From assembly GCF_028453695.1 (NCBI RefSeq), contig NC_135775.1, positions 18,510,545 through 18,574,544 on the forward strand: a stretch of 64,000 nucleotides of DNA. Direction: 5' to 3'. Below the pieces are notes generated by a model. The model was not told the origin of the DNA, ran no database searches, and saw only the letters and a list, made by a program, of their open reading frames with translations. Positions 1-12,350 of this stretch are shown piece by piece (position 1 is the stretch's first letter; every line of letters begins with the position of its first letter). The stretch is from Augochlora pura. Lineage: Eukaryota > Arthropoda > Insecta > Hymenoptera > Halictidae. The translations under genes were made by a program, and so were the position numbers.

Positions 1-290
1 GCCGCGCATCAATTTCGAATAAGGTCCTTAAAGCTTGATCGAGTTTCTGGAACGTTAGCTCGCTTACCCGTGTTAGATCTTTCGCGGGGCGTTCCAGTTT
101 TCCGTCCGTGAGTCGTCGTTAAACTGTTCCCTAAGTCTATTTTCGCTTTCTCAATAACTTTGGTCACTGTTTGGCCCTGCGGAAGAGCTTTCACGCGCGG
201 CTCCTAAAGAAATTCTATGGAGCACGGGATATTCTCGCCGACTGTATCGACACGGTCGTTCCACCTCGCGAAATGTCGAACAGTTCTTAG

Positions 291-515
291 TTAACCCTTT
301 GCACTATATTAGCGAGTTAGACTCGTGATAAAAATTCAATGATAGATCTAATAAATTAAGAAATTATTAATTTCTTCTAAATCGAAATCAAATTGAATTC
401 TTCTGTTATTAAAATCTAGAAATGGAAGTAAGTAAAGGCAATATAAAAGACAAAAATTATCTGGTCCTATTAAGGACAGTATTAACGCAGCGCGTAAGGA
501 GTCGTAGTGCTCTTA
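291..515 (+). mobile_element. TTAA-flanked miniature element, group A copy 1 (right end decayed)
   Basis: The left end is TTAA at 291-294 followed by CCCTTTGCACTATATTA. The interior aligns with the group A copy at 47134-47384: both share the segments ATTCTTCTGT and CTGGTCCTATTA in the same order and spacing. TTAA target sites with ends starting CCC are typical of piggyBac-superfamily transposons; assigning these short copies to that superfamily is inference. There is no coding capacity. The right end has lost its GGGTTAA, so the boundary near 515 is approximate. Confidence 0.65.
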
Positions 516-2365
516 CATATTTATTAATCTATCGAGAACATTGACAAATTTCTTCAACAAGAAAAAATCAAAATGATCAACCCAGTGAAAATAGTTCTAA
601 TCAAATGAAAATAATTCTGAGAAGCTAACGAATAAAATAATTCATTGAGAATCTTTTAAATCGCTCGACAAAAACCGTGCGATATAGTTGCATATTTCGC
701 GAGACCCGTTGCCGTTTTTGTTCGCGCCGCTCGACGATTTTTTTCCCGCCGTTTATTCGCCCGGATAGTTGCCGCTCGCAACGATTCTGGATTTATTTTT
801 CAGTTGTCACACGTTTCGCAGCCCACGGTGGAAGTGTACGATTTTGTTCGTGGCGTTTGAATCGTGCCAACCCTTTCCCGCACGGTCAAGGGCCAGGTTT
901 CGACAGGATGAAGAGCGTATCCGAAAAAAAAGGGAGAATTCCGACGTGGCTCCAACCCTTGCGCGCGAACGCTCAAAGGAAGGGGGCACGCACATGCGTC
1001 GAATAAAGCGGTCCGCATTGTCGGGGCGAAATTGCCTTTGCAATGTTCAGGAGGCTGTTTCCATTCGGTCGCCTTCTACGACAACCTGTATTTTGTCTGA
1101 GCAGGGCTCCGCGCGGAAAGAAAGAAGATAGGGACTCGGTCGGCCGCCCTTAACGTATGATGATACCCTTTGAGGACTCTGAACGTTATCTGGCCGCGAC
1201 CATTGTACGGGCTGGACTCGAAACTTTAGAATGGAGGAGACACAATGGTAATAAGACTAACCATACTAAGCGGGACGGAATGGAAACGTCAGCTCGATGC
1301 AAGATTAATCGTGGTTTTCTTGAGGCGTGTGTTACTCGAGTATGGCGCGTGCTGTGCCGAAACTATAGTTAATTATTTTAGTACGTGCAAATAGCTTTTG
1401 ACTTGTATTAGTCTATAGTCAACGTCATAGATTATTAATTAATATTCTAAATACTTATAATACAATATAAAATTATATATAATAATTTTAATAATATAAT
1501 GTTCATACTTATTTCTAAGCAACACGCCCACTGCAAAATTAAAATGAATTCTACTGCAACGATGAATATGATTTTTAAAATACAGTGTCTAATATAATTT
1601 CTAATATCAAAATAAATATCCTAATTAATACGAAACAAAGCTATCAAATCTTTTCAACAATCTACTATTATAACATTGATTCAATGTTACACAATTGATT
1701 ACAAAAAATTAATTAAAAATAATATCATGGATAAATGGTGTCTAGATTTCTGTAGGAACGTCGAAGCGTTAAGAATATAAACATTAATACCATTCGGACA
1801 CGATGGTAAAAACGGAGGGTCACAGTGAACGATATTACAGCGCCATATTTAGAGAGAAGTAAAAGTTTCGATACGGAACAGAAATGAAAGTAGTGCAGGT
1901 GCACTGTGCGAAATCCTCATCGAGATAAAAAAAAACGCCAATGGAGGATCACTTACACAGTTGCAGTAAACACCTGTGCAATTGTGGCTCGTTAAGAGGA
2001 TTCGGTTTGACGATCCCTTTTCTGCTTCCCTTTCCTTTAATTCTACAACATTGTCTGACAGTAACGCGATTATGTTTGCTTAATATTTCCGCGAGGAACC
2101 AGGCAACCGTCTTTCTCAATTACCTTACGATACTCGCGGATCTTCTCTCGATAATTCAATGCAGATCTGCGATCGGAGGGTTACTGACAACTGGTAAGCT
2201 GTTCTTTATAGATGCAACATTCGGATTGGTCAAATACAATTGCTATTCATTTGTAATTTTATTTTTAAGATAATGTTATTTTCTGGCTCTCAATTGGGAT
2301 TTTACATATGTCAGCTGTTTATATTAGGAACAATAGAGTGTTGTAACAATAAGCTCTTAGGTACT
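516..2365. other. Non-coding stretch with a CpG-rich block at about 680-1160
   Basis: No gene is recognised. The part from 680 to 1160 is GC- and CpG-rich and has short overlapping open frames on both strands (up to 120 codons), which is expected when stop codons are rare and does not indicate coding. From 1370 to 1740 the sequence is very AT-rich with nothing identifiable. The open frame 1941-2273 encodes a hydrophobic, low-information peptide without a known domain. Confidence 0.5.
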
Positions 2366-2508
2366 CAAATTTTTTTCTCTTGTCATCGATATTTAAACAT
2401 TCAACCAGATACAAGCACACAATAAATATAAAATTCCTTTTTCTTCTAAAAAATTAGTGCGATCGAAGACATTCTAATCATAGTAACTGTAAAGAAAATA
2501 GGGGTTAA
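2366..2508 (-). mobile_element. TTAA-flanked miniature element, group B fragment
   Basis: The right end reads AAAATAGGGGTTAA, with TTAA at 2505-2508. The preceding ~130 bases align with the group B copy at 9229-9469. They also share a run of about 30 bases, including CACACAATAAATATAAAATT, with the reverse complement of the copy at 8488-8736. The left half cannot be traced reliably, so this is called a truncated copy. Confidence 0.6.
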
Positions 2509-3540
2509 AAACGTACTTTATTCGTTCTATAAAATAAAAAATATTCCATAGCGTTTTATATAATATTCTATTATAAAGTATTTTATATAATATTCTAAAA
2601 TCATATAATTTCTTAGGATACTAATTACATAAATTCTGCGTTCTTCCGTTTCAATTCCAGGAGCGAAAAAATGAAAATTTGACCAGCAAAGGGAACCGAC
2701 AAAGCTGCCCGCGGGGAAGGACGAGGAAAAAGGGGAGAATTGTTCGGCAATCGTGGTATAAGACACGTTAGCAAGTACTCTTATTGTTAGCGTTCGCGGA
2801 AAGAATGGTCGCTGGAAGTAGAAAGTTCTTTAGTCGCATGCCTCATTGTAATCTGAAACCGTGGAAATGAAAGCATTCTGGGATGCCTTTATGGCGCAGC
2901 GGAGGAGTTTCTATAATCATCGAGTATGGTCGTCGTTTGTCATTCACGTGGGAAACTATATATGCGCGCGGCGACGCGACCGTGCGCGAGACAATCCATT
3001 TCCTTCGTTCCCGCGAGCGAGTTCAAATGGATGTAGATTTTCGATTTTTAATCGCCGGGAAATATAAGATGCGCGAACGACGCGTGCCTCCAATATCAAT
3101 CTTTCCGCGTAACGGACCGCTTTATTTTACACGGCTCTCGGCACTCGGCTACGCGAATAATACCAGTCCTTTGTGCTTCCGCTGGCGCGGCTTCAATGAA
3201 ACTGTTCAAATTTTCAATTGGTTCTGATACAACAGTTGTTTTCTCAATTGTATTTTTTCTGTTCTTGGGAAACGGTTGTAATCAATTTTTAAGGGCATTT
3301 TTACTATTTCGAAAATGGGGAAAATTCTAAGTGAAAAGTAAATTTTTCTGCTTTGAAAAAGTTCAAGCACTTTCAAAAAAATTTTCGACTTTATATTAAA
3401 AATTATCGAGTCGAAATTAGTTGAATAATTCGATTTTATTTCAATCGAAGCGTACGATGCCATAAGTTCACAAAAATCAAAATTCTGTATTCTGTTCTTT
3501 AAATAACGCTAAGTAACTTAAAAAAATGGGATCTTTTAAA
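2509..3540. other. Non-coding stretch with a CG-rich patch at about 2940-3200
   Basis: The start is AT-rich with a short imperfect repeat (TATAATATTCTA, twice near 2560-2600). From about 2940 to 3200 the sequence becomes CpG-rich with overlapping non-homologous open frames. I recognise no product, RNA gene or element. Confidence 0.45.
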
Positions 3541-3690
3541 TTTATAAAATAGATCTTTTATATATAAAATATAAAGTATAATATAACATATAATATTATA
3601 TTTTATATACAAAAACAGATCTCTTATATTTTATATATAAAAACAGATCTCTTATATTTTATATATAAAAATAGATCTTTCATATTTTAC
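3541..3690. repeat. AT-rich minisatellite, period 28 bp
   Basis: Successive units start near 3616, 3644 and 3672, exactly 28 bases apart, each with an (A/C)AGATCT core followed by TATATTTTATATATAAAA. A more diverged unit with AGATCTTTTATATATAAAA lies at about 3551. The last unit differs slightly (ATAGATCTTTCATATTTTA). Confidence 0.85.
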
Positions 3691-6600
3691 ATTGAAGCAT
3701 CGAAAATAATTTTTACAACTTAACTTTTACAACAGAATTAGGGCCTGATGTAAACGTGAACTGAAAACAGAAAAAGAAATAATTCCGAAGTGGAGCGTTT
3801 ATCAAATAATCTACGTTTATAAAATTTTACAGCGAAATTACGGTTAAATTGAAGCACCGTTCGGTAGTGAACATGGCCAATGGGTATATAAATTCAGTGG
3901 AGTTTCGGTTTCGAGTGGAACCGTGCTTTTGGCCAATAAAAATAAATTCTGTTACAGATTTTAACCCTCTGTTTTCTCTGAATCCTAATAACCTCGAATG
4001 GAATTTCAATTTTCGCGTGCAATTTCAAATTTAATAAATAAATATCGCTGCGGCTTGTATTCTTCAAATATTTAGCAAACTGTATCAACTATTTGCATTT
4101 TATTTCTACATTTTTGCAATTTTATATTTCTTTTTGCACATCGGCTCGTCGTGATACCGTTTTTATGTACAATTTAGCGATGACAGTAGGATTAGACGTG
4201 TTAATATCAAGAGAAAGAAATATTTTTGAACGAAAATATGGTTACTTTTAATTAATAAATACTATTTTTATCTTTCAATGCTTGGAAATATGAATACTCT
4301 TTAACAACGAATCAGAATTTATTTACGAATTCACGTAAAGGCATCCTATCACATTGTAAAAAAATGTCAAAAATTATACTGTTGCATGTATTAATTGTAA
4401 TATTATTTAAAAATGTACATTCTATATTTTCGAATCATTTCGATATTATTCAAAGTTGATATTTGTCAGACTTGTTTTTCACAAGTTGTTTTGACCCCTT
4501 CAAAGTGAATATCGACATGGCAAATACGCGCCGCATAAATAAATGAATACAAATAAGTCAATATTTTGACTTATTAGAAAAAATATAAAGAATTATATAA
4601 AGAAAGTTCATTACGATTAGAATATTTACAAATTATTTTCTATTTCAATTTTATATCAATGCATATTTTTAATTCGTGTATACTACAAAAATATACTTAG
4701 ATATTTATTATATTATATTACAAAAACATTCTTCAGACTATAGAGAATGTCAGAAATATATTCCGATAAATGATAATAACAATATTACTAAAAATACACC
4801 CTTAAACCGTTCACGAACGCAAACAGAAAACAACGTTTGCGACCCGAAATTTATTTTCTTTACGTAAGCACGTGGATTCTTACGTAATGCGGAACGATAC
4901 GATCCCGAGTTTGCATTGTAAGAATCTCGAAGTCTTTTATTCACTTAAGATAACAAACACAACATGTTGATACGTTAGATGTTGCTCGACCCGGTGCTGG
5001 TATTTGAGCACCGCATTACGGAAACTACAGTTCGGCATTCAAGCAAATATATGCAGTGATGCATTGTGTTACGTATACCAATGCCTCTTCCTATTGTTCT
5101 TTCGATTAGAGTCACTTGAGTAAAGCGAAAGCCTAATCGCGATTAGTGGACAAATACTCAACGATTCATAAATAAACGAACGGATTCAGGAAGTACAATT
5201 TATTGTAATTTAAGCGGAATCGATATATTCAAATTACGCTGTACGATGATTGACATATGCTGTTTCGAAATGTTCTGTTGATCACTATATCATCGATTAC
5301 TATATTATCGATCACTATACTCAAGAAAGAGACCAAATAAAACGTATCATCGAATAAAGCATCGCGTAGCTATTAAATTGAAATTGTTGTTTCGTAATTT
5401 ATCTTCCGCTATATAGATTCACTTGATGTATAGAGGGGCGTTCTATTTATCTTGGATGATTCAACAGCGCATTCGACGAAGCCATAATGCTGATTACTTG
5501 CACCTAATATAGGAAGTGAAGAAGATGCATAACAATTGTGCGTCGAAATCGATCTCCTCGTAAAAGTACTGACAATTTATTCAACTTTCAAGTATCACGA
5601 GGAATGTAATTTGTTTACAATTGCAGAAAACCTGTAATAGGAATAATAAATGAATATGAAATCGATGATGCATCTGCTACATTTATAGTAATATTTATTT
5701 TCGCGACATCAAGTTGGCATGATAATTTTAATAACTCTTCTAATATAAAAAATATTATATTAATTTTGTAAGGACGACTTCCCAATTTATTTTCAACGCG
5801 AGCCATTAACAAATATTACCAGTAACACTTTTAATAATAGGTATATCAGGGATTGTTCAATAAGTTTATTACTTGTGCCAAACATTAGCATAAAAATCTT
5901 AAAAGTCTTAATAAATATATTATTGTCACTTCCATAAAAAAGTATCATATAAAGTTGATTTTACTGCTTCTTAAACCTAGTGTTAAAAGTATTAACTATA
6001 TATCTTGTTATTTAATGTTTATCAAGTCAAACAAATCACAATGATTGTTACAATTTCCAGTATACCGTAGCACAAAGATTATAATATTTCTACGTAAATG
6101 AATACTTTATTAGAAGGTAGTATTTCTTCAAACAAGTAAATATCAAGTTCCGCAGCGTAGGAATATGTTTATTTAAACCAAAAAGAAAATACGGCATGTA
6201 ATACAAACCTTTCCGGCTTGCGCGAGGATACACCCAACGCAGACAATGAAAGATGAAAAGCATAGTACACCAATTGGTGTGGAATTAAGCAACGTAAAGG
6301 GTTTTCAAAAACCGGATTACCACGACGCACGAAGAGTGATACTGGAAAGGCACTAACTGGGAGGTACTAATTAAACCGTGATGAGTGAAGCGGTTCGTGA
6401 GAGCAAAGGAAATCTACTCGTTGCATTTTCTCGGATTTTATAGCGCGCTGGGAAGATCACTGAATTTCGTTCATTCTATTGTAAAGAATTACAAATACGT
6501 GCACGTATTTGCATTTGAACAAACTCGGAAAATATTGCTCGCGGGGTATATGATCCTTTCTATAATTTTCAATGCAGTATTTTCAAAAATACAGTGACGA

Positions 6601-8487
6601 CTTTTCCGACGAATTTGCTTTATTTAGCTTAATGATATTAACTATTTATCTTAAATGTTTAGATAAAAGAAAATTCAAATAAAGTAAAGGTATCTGCATT
6701 AAAATAACGCTCAGTTAGTTTCCCGTCCTGGAACAGTGCCACAAATAATGCAATAAAAAATAAATAGAACACATGAAAGTGGATGAAAATTTTGCATTTT
6801 ACGACACAATGTGTAATCTAGCAATCAATTGTAAAACGCTGTGTAAATGCTCAATAATGACGCTTTTTAATTGTAATAAAATAAATGGTAATCTTCCACC
6901 CCCTGAAAAGCTATAATAAATATTTTCACCTTAAAACAGAAGCTTTAAGTATACTGTTTCACAGGTGATTTAAACGAACCCTCAAAACACGCGGTAATAT
7001 TATAATATACCGTGGATCTTTACGCAATTACTAATTTTCATTGGTTATAGTTGAAGCTGTTAAGCAAGCCTCTCGGCGTGCAAGGAACGCCCGCCGATGC
7101 CCGTGGGCATGGCTACGGGCAAGTGGCTTAGTGGAGTGGAGCATGTGGTTAGGCGCTTACGTCGCTGGGACCTATGTATACTGATCGTCCGATGCTCATT
7201 CCATTTCACTCAATCTCGACGTAACCCGCAGTCGATCTCTGTCACCGTCTTCAGCCAATAACGACAATACATGTGACTTACACACACGCAGCGTTGCCCG
7301 CAAGCACGTGGCTTCCAGCCAGCCGTCTGTTTATGCCCAGGGCAGCAAACTCGCTGCGATAAAACATAAAATTGGAGTAAAGGGGAAAAAACCATCGAGT
7401 GAGACTAGAATCGATATTTTCCATAGTTTAGTAAATTGTTTAATTTGCTTTTACTCTTTACGGTTCGTGAAGGGTGAAAGCAAATTTTTTGCAAACTTTT
7501 CATCCTGTACAGTAGCAACCATCGCAAATTGAAATCTGGTACATACACTCTAAACGTACAATTTTATTTTTATTTAAATGTTAGAAGCGTAAGGGTTTCA
7601 ATATTTTCATAAAGTCAAAAATTATTGTCACTTAGATATGAGAAAGACATTGTTATATTGTATTACAGTGGAGGCTATAGTACAAGTTTTTATGTCCACC
7701 GTACAAGACTTAATACGGGAGATACAGTCTGATCATTTATTCATAAATAATAATATAAAGTTATAAACATAGTATACAGATCAGATTTTTACCTCTCATC
7801 GCAATATATTTTTTAAGTAGCAAATAGCTAGGTATTGCCTTTCAACCCTCAATTTATATTTATCCTAATCAATCATACCGGTACATAAGTATCCTAATCA
7901 ATCACACCGGTTTCATAAAAAGGATTTTATGAATTTTCGTGAGCTGGGAACTCTATAAATATCGGAAGCAACACATCCCGATATAACAAACGATAAACAG
8001 AACGTCGTGTACGAGCTCGAGAGTTTCGCCGCGTTAGGGAACGGTTATGTGAACGAAGTGTCCGATGCAAATACTCCCCCCATTCAACGATTTTCTATAG
8101 CCGAGGATTTTTCCCCCAAATCGCGCCGTAAGGATCGGTTCCTGGAAGACTCGGCCAACATAAAAGAGACAGGATAGCTTGTGGAGGATTTCGCAAGGTG
8201 GCAGGCTGTGCTCTTCCTACGAAGTATGACGATCCGTTAGACCCCGCATTCGGCGCATTGGATTTTTATTGTCGAGCCTCTTGTGAACACCCATTCCGGC
8301 AAGGAATATACGCCGGTTTTGGGGAATTTATTAAAATCCTCGACTCGTGCGTTTCTCCCCAGCCGGTAACTCTATAGTACAATAAACTTGGGGCCAGTCG
8401 TATTATCTCTGAAATTTTATTCAAACTTCTCCTCGGACTTGTCACATGTTTCTTATTTATTTTTTAGCACAGCTTAATACATAAATG
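3691..8487. other. 4.8 kb AT-rich non-coding stretch
   Basis: All open frames are 74 codons or fewer, and none resembles a known protein. The stretch holds one short minisatellite (5279-5322). A GC-richer patch at about 7060-7330 (for example GCCCGTGGGCATGGC, a short inverted repeat) and another at 7960-8380 carry no recognisable gene. A tRNA-like A-box near 7119 was considered and rejected. Confidence 0.5.
5279..5322. repeat. Short minisatellite, period 15 bp
   Basis: Three consecutive units of the form ATCACTATATCATCG occur, with substitutions in the second and a shortened third (ATCACTATACTC). No function is visible. Confidence 0.75.
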
Positions 8488-8736
8488 TTAACCCCTTGCC
8501 GTACCATTTTCTTTATAATTGATATGATTAATATTTTTTCGATTGCAATCATTTCTTCGAAGAAAAAGGAATTTTATATTTATTGTGTGCTTACATGTAC
8601 TTGAATAATTTAATTGGTAAGAAGAGAATAAAATTTGATTCTTATTTAAAAGAATGGATCAACATTCATAGTGTACAGCTTATTAATAGAAATCTTCATC
8701 ACAAGTGTGACTCGTTAAAGTATGGCAAAGGGTTAA
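8488..8736 (+). mobile_element. TTAA-flanked miniature element, group B, complete copy
   Basis: TTAA at 8488-8491 and TTAA at 8733-8736 flank a 241 bp body. The ends are inverted repeats: CCCCTTGCCGTACC on the left and, read inward from the right, CCCTTTGCCATACT. The interior is AT-rich and non-coding. It aligns along its length with 57058-57308 and, in reverse, with 9229-9469. The termini and TTAA sites are piggyBac-like; mobilisation would depend on a transposase encoded elsewhere. Confidence 0.8.
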
Positions 8737-9228
8737 ACATTTCCTAGTCGTGGATAACATTTTCAAATTAAATAATTGCTGCATTATTTTACGAGTCTAT
8801 CGAATATTAGTTTTATTTGAATTCTATAATTGTTAATAGCGATTCTTCATAAGCACTGTTTTTTCCAATTGATAACAAATTTATTGAACGCATATTCGAA
8901 AGCTGTAATTTCTTTAACAGCTACGCCAATGTACGTCGTTATCGGGTATGACATATCTGTGTGTTTCACTGATAACATTTCAGTTCGTCGATATTTTTAA
9001 TAACGAATTCCAGTCCATGTTTGCATAAATTTATTAATATTGAATTCACACTACGCAGAAAAATATTCGCAAAAGCGCGCTTATATATAAAATCGATCAA
9101 GAGTTATGACGAAAGTTTATCGATCAAAGTACATATTTCATTGTATGTATTATTAATTTGATTTTAAATGTAGAGTGTGATAAGAATTTTCATGATTTTT
9201 ACGCTACGTAAATTTTTCGAACTCGCTA
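8737..9228. other. AT-rich spacer between two group B elements
   Basis: I see no gene, repeat or element in these ~490 bases. They separate two oppositely oriented copies of the same miniature element. Confidence 0.5.
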
Positions 9229-9469
9229 ATAATCCTTTGCCATACCAGTAAATATTTTTGCCATAATGTAATAACCAGTTAAGTACGAATGTTATTCTAT
9301 TTGTTTTAGTCTAAATAAATTTCCGATTTTTTCTCATCAATGTTTAAACATTAAAGTAAACGTAGACACACGATAAAGATAAATTGCTTTTCTTCCTCTA
9401 AGAAATTATTTCAATCGAAAAACTTGTAATGATTATAACTATAAGAGAATTAGTATGGCAAGGGGTTAA
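9229..9469 (-). mobile_element. TTAA-flanked miniature element, group B, inverted relative to its neighbour
   Basis: The right end is TATGGCAAGGGGTTAA with TTAA at 9466-9469. The left end reads TAATAATCCTTTGCCATACC, an eroded TTAACCCTTTGCCATACC. The right ~80 bases are the reverse complement of the left arm of the 8488-8736 copy, so the two lie head to head, about 500 bases apart. Confidence 0.75.
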
Positions 9470-10008
9470 GAATTAAAAACTGTACAATGATGTTAATTTG
9501 ACGACAAGGTGCTACAAATAATTAACACTGTTGAAACCACCGATGCGAAGTGAAATCCTGCAACAACGTATACTAAATCATTAAAATTGTTTCGCAGAGC
9601 AGAGGGTGCAAAGAAAAGCGTGACATAAACATATTTAGTTCTTTGCATTCTGGCGCGATAACAAGGTTCATATGCGGCTGGAAGAATAATTATAGCGAAA
9701 AGGGTTAAAAACCCTTAGAATATAACACTCTAACGCACAAACAGTGAAAAATGTTTTCATTATGGAGGAGAGTCAAACAAAGTTGCGGGCGCAGCGTGTA
9801 AAGTTGTTTTACAAATTTTTCAACAATTTTTCCACACCGTAATTTAAACAATCTTGAAAATACCTCTTCTTATAAATGTCTCCTATTATTCACAAACCAA
9901 TTAAAAATGTTGCAGAGCGTGTTCATTAAATGCGAACATCTGAAAAAAATTTTAGAAAAACTTGTTGATGGAAACTGCACACAGTAGGGTAACTTGTCAA
10001 TTACTGTA
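9470..10008. other. AT-rich non-coding stretch
   Basis: There is no gene. A possible orphan end of the TTAA class, AGCGAAAAGGGTTAA, sits near 9702-9716, but I could not find a partner end. Confidence 0.4.
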
Positions 10009-10394
10009 CAGTATAATACTTTGTGTTCTTTATATGTCTCAATTATGAAAAAATTCTTACTTTTATAAGAGACATGAACACGTAATTTAAATATTTTAAG
10101 AATTACGATGTAAGTAAAAATCTAATTTATTTGTAAAATAATAAAAATTTGTACGGCAGAGTAATTGTCCTACTAATCCTACGATTGTTGAAACAGGATT
10201 TAATTATTTTGCAGTATAAAACTTCATGTTCTTTATATATTTCAATTATAAAAAATTGTTGCTTTTACAAAAGACATGAATATATAATTTAAATATTTTA
10301 AGAATTACAGTATAGGTAAAAAAACTAGTTTATTTGAAAAATAAAACATCGTGCGACACAGTAATTGTCCCATTTAACCTACGATTGTTGAAAT
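10009..10394. repeat. Diverged tandem duplication, about 200 bp unit
   Basis: Two head-to-tail copies run 10009-10194 and 10212-10394. Shared landmarks in the same order are CAGTATAA, TTCTTTATAT, AGACATGAA, TTTAAATATTTTAAGAATTA and CCTACGATTGTTGAAA; the spacing between copies is 203 bases at the start and 200 at the end. Substitutions and small indels are frequent, so the duplication is old. It is non-coding. Confidence 0.8.
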
Positions 10395-11248
10395 ATGTTT
10401 CAAATTATATATTATTAAACATGGAACAGCTTCCGCACGATGCTTCGTTTCGACTTTGTTTTCCCCTTTCCTTTCGCCAGCAAGAAACTCAGTTTTCAGC
10501 AATAAAAATAGAGTGGAAGTTACGGGTGTACCGATAACCAGTTTGCCTGACCACAAGGACGAAAAAAGTGAGTCAATAGAGACGCTAAATGCAGAGTGCA
10601 TACATATGACAAAATCGAATTGGCTTTTTTCCCCCCCATTCCGTTGTAGAACACACAAGGATGAAGGTTTAAAACGCGTTAGGGGGGGGGGGGGGGTGGA
10701 GGAGGCCGCGACACGAGAGCTACATGCATGGGATTAAAAGAATTGATACACAGGTGTTCGGTTGTGGTTTTAGCGAGACGCTGGGGAAGCATGAGATAGA
10801 AGTGATGAGGCGGAAAACTGCCTCGTGTCTCTTTCTCTGTTTCTCCCGGTTCATTTCCGGGGAAAGAGCATAGTACAATAGCCGGGACGAGGAATAGGTA
10901 AAATCCGGCGACCGAAAAAGAATCGCTCGGACAATAAAAGTGAAACGATAGTGGATAGTAGTCGATAACTATTAGCGGCGATTTCAAGAACGCGATCGAA
11001 AGTCTGTGCACCTGTCGTGCAGCGATTAATGTGGATATACAGAAACGATTTTATTATTTCTTGATTATTTTTCAAAATCTTTGCCACTCTTTCTTCATTT
11101 TCGATGACAATTATAACAGATACATTTCTATTATACTAAAATCAGACTGCGTACCATTGCATAGAATGCAAATATTTTAAATCGATTACAGACAGATATG
11201 TTACAGATTATAGATATACAAAGTAAATCGTATCCTCTTATAAAATAT
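10395..11248. other. Non-coding stretch, moderately GC-rich
   Basis: Overlapping open frames of 67-110 codons occur on both strands, but none has a recognisable domain. The minus-strand frame that begins with a proline run is a by-product of the G tract at 10682-10696. No exon or RNA gene is recognised. Confidence 0.45.
10682..10696 (+). repeat. Homopolymer of 15 G
   Basis: An uninterrupted run of 15 G is followed by TGGAGGAGG. Such a run is unusual in AT-rich DNA and can form G-quadruplex structures. Its exact length may be affected by sequencing error. Confidence 0.9.
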
Positions 11249-11536
11249 TGTTACGGCGAATTGTCCAAATCAAGTTGCTGTAATGTGACACTGCCCTGAA
11301 GTGCACAACCCCTAAGGAAATAACTGAAGATAGGGGTTGTCGTGGAAGCGTTGTGTCGAAGGACGGTCGACAGGTGAGATCGAACCGCCGAGCGATCAAC
11401 TCGTGTTATGAAGAACTCTATAATACTAGATATTCACAGAACACTTGTAAATAGTTTAGACTAAGAATAAAATACCATGTCGTATAACGCGTGGAGCCAA
11501 CGGAGTTTGCAACAATGTGATAAAAATACCGTCACA
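11249..11536 (+). mobile_element. Possible solo LTR, 288 bp
   Basis: The segment starts TGTTACGG and ends CCGTCACA, which is TG...CA with 8-bp terminal inverted repeats and one mismatch, as in gypsy-type LTRs. Inside are a TATA-like TCTATAATACTA (about 11420) and a polyadenylation-type AATAAA (about 11467), in the order expected of an LTR. It also contains a 10-bp stem, ACAACCCCTA paired with TAGGGGTTGT (about 11308-11341). No target-site duplication is evident, no internal retrotransposon sequence adjoins it, and I found no second copy in the window. Confidence 0.4.
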
Positions 11537-12310
11537 AAGAAGCTATAAATTCCCCAAATATCATATCACATTTACATATATATTATATTTACATATATAC
11601 TACAAATATACAATTTTAAATAATTATATTCTCAAGCGAATATAAGCGAACGTGTAAAATCGAATTCTTCGTTTTAATAATTTTTACAATATCACCACAC
11701 CACTGTTCTTTCAGAAAAATCCCGGTGCACGCGTAATCAATGCCCGCAGATCCTCCGCCCCCGTAGGTGTTTTCAAGGACTCGCGTTGTACACCCACGCA
11801 AGAACAATGCAAAACTGTTCCACCCCCGCTTCCGGTCATTCTTCTCGCCGCACTCCGCGTTCTTCCCGAATTTTTTTCCACGCCCGCGTTATCCCCAGGT
11901 TCTTCGCATCCCACGTTTCTTTTCTCTCCGCTTCACCCCCTCCCTGTCTTCCGCGCTCTTCGTTTCCTGCATCCCGCCCCGCCGCGGTCCGGGGGTTCCC
12001 ACCTCCCGGCTTGTTCCGTTCGATGTCTTTTTTTGTGACGCCACCCTTCCGCATGCAAAGTTCATCCTTGTCTGGGGCTGGTTCTTGTCTCGCCGAGCGG
12101 CCGCGCCACCACCGCCACACCACCCCGCGCCCCAACCACCGCCGGTTCGAGTGTGTTGACTCAACGTGTCGGCGTGGAACACCCTGTTGCAAATAACGCC
12201 GCGACCTTCCTCGCCTTCGAGGCGAGACGAGAAAAGATATACGAGCGGCGCACACGCGTCCTAAACGCGTTTCCCACGTTCCCGCGCGGCCGCGCGTCCC
12301 GTCACGCGGG

Positions 12311-12312
<2 letters not shown>
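11537..12312. other. Strong GC/CpG-rich island (11740-12310), no gene recognised
   Basis: From about 11740 to 12310 the sequence is rich in C on the plus strand and in CpG, in sharp contrast to its surroundings. Four overlapping open frames of 97-139 codons on both strands are low-complexity (Ser/Arg/Pro or Gly/Arg-rich) and share no recognisable domain. A promoter, 5' exon or regulatory island is possible, but nothing decides between these. Confidence 0.45.
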
Positions 12313-12346
<34 letters not shown>

Positions 12347-12350
12347 CTCC
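12313..12350. repeat. (TC)n microsatellite
   Basis: A TC dinucleotide run of about 15 units is followed by a short CTCTCTCC interruption. It sits at the edge of the CpG-rich island. Confidence 0.95.

Noticed and set aside
5865..5890. GATTGTTCAATAAGTTTATTA as a possible mariner terminus
   Set aside because: Similarity to mariner ends is short and no opposite terminus or transposase remnant was found.
7117..7200. TGGCTTAGTGG, resembling a tRNA A box with a weak B box 70 bases downstream (possible SINE)
   Set aside because: The putative B box (CGTCCGATGCTC) is poor, no cloverleaf can be drawn, and no second copy is seen.
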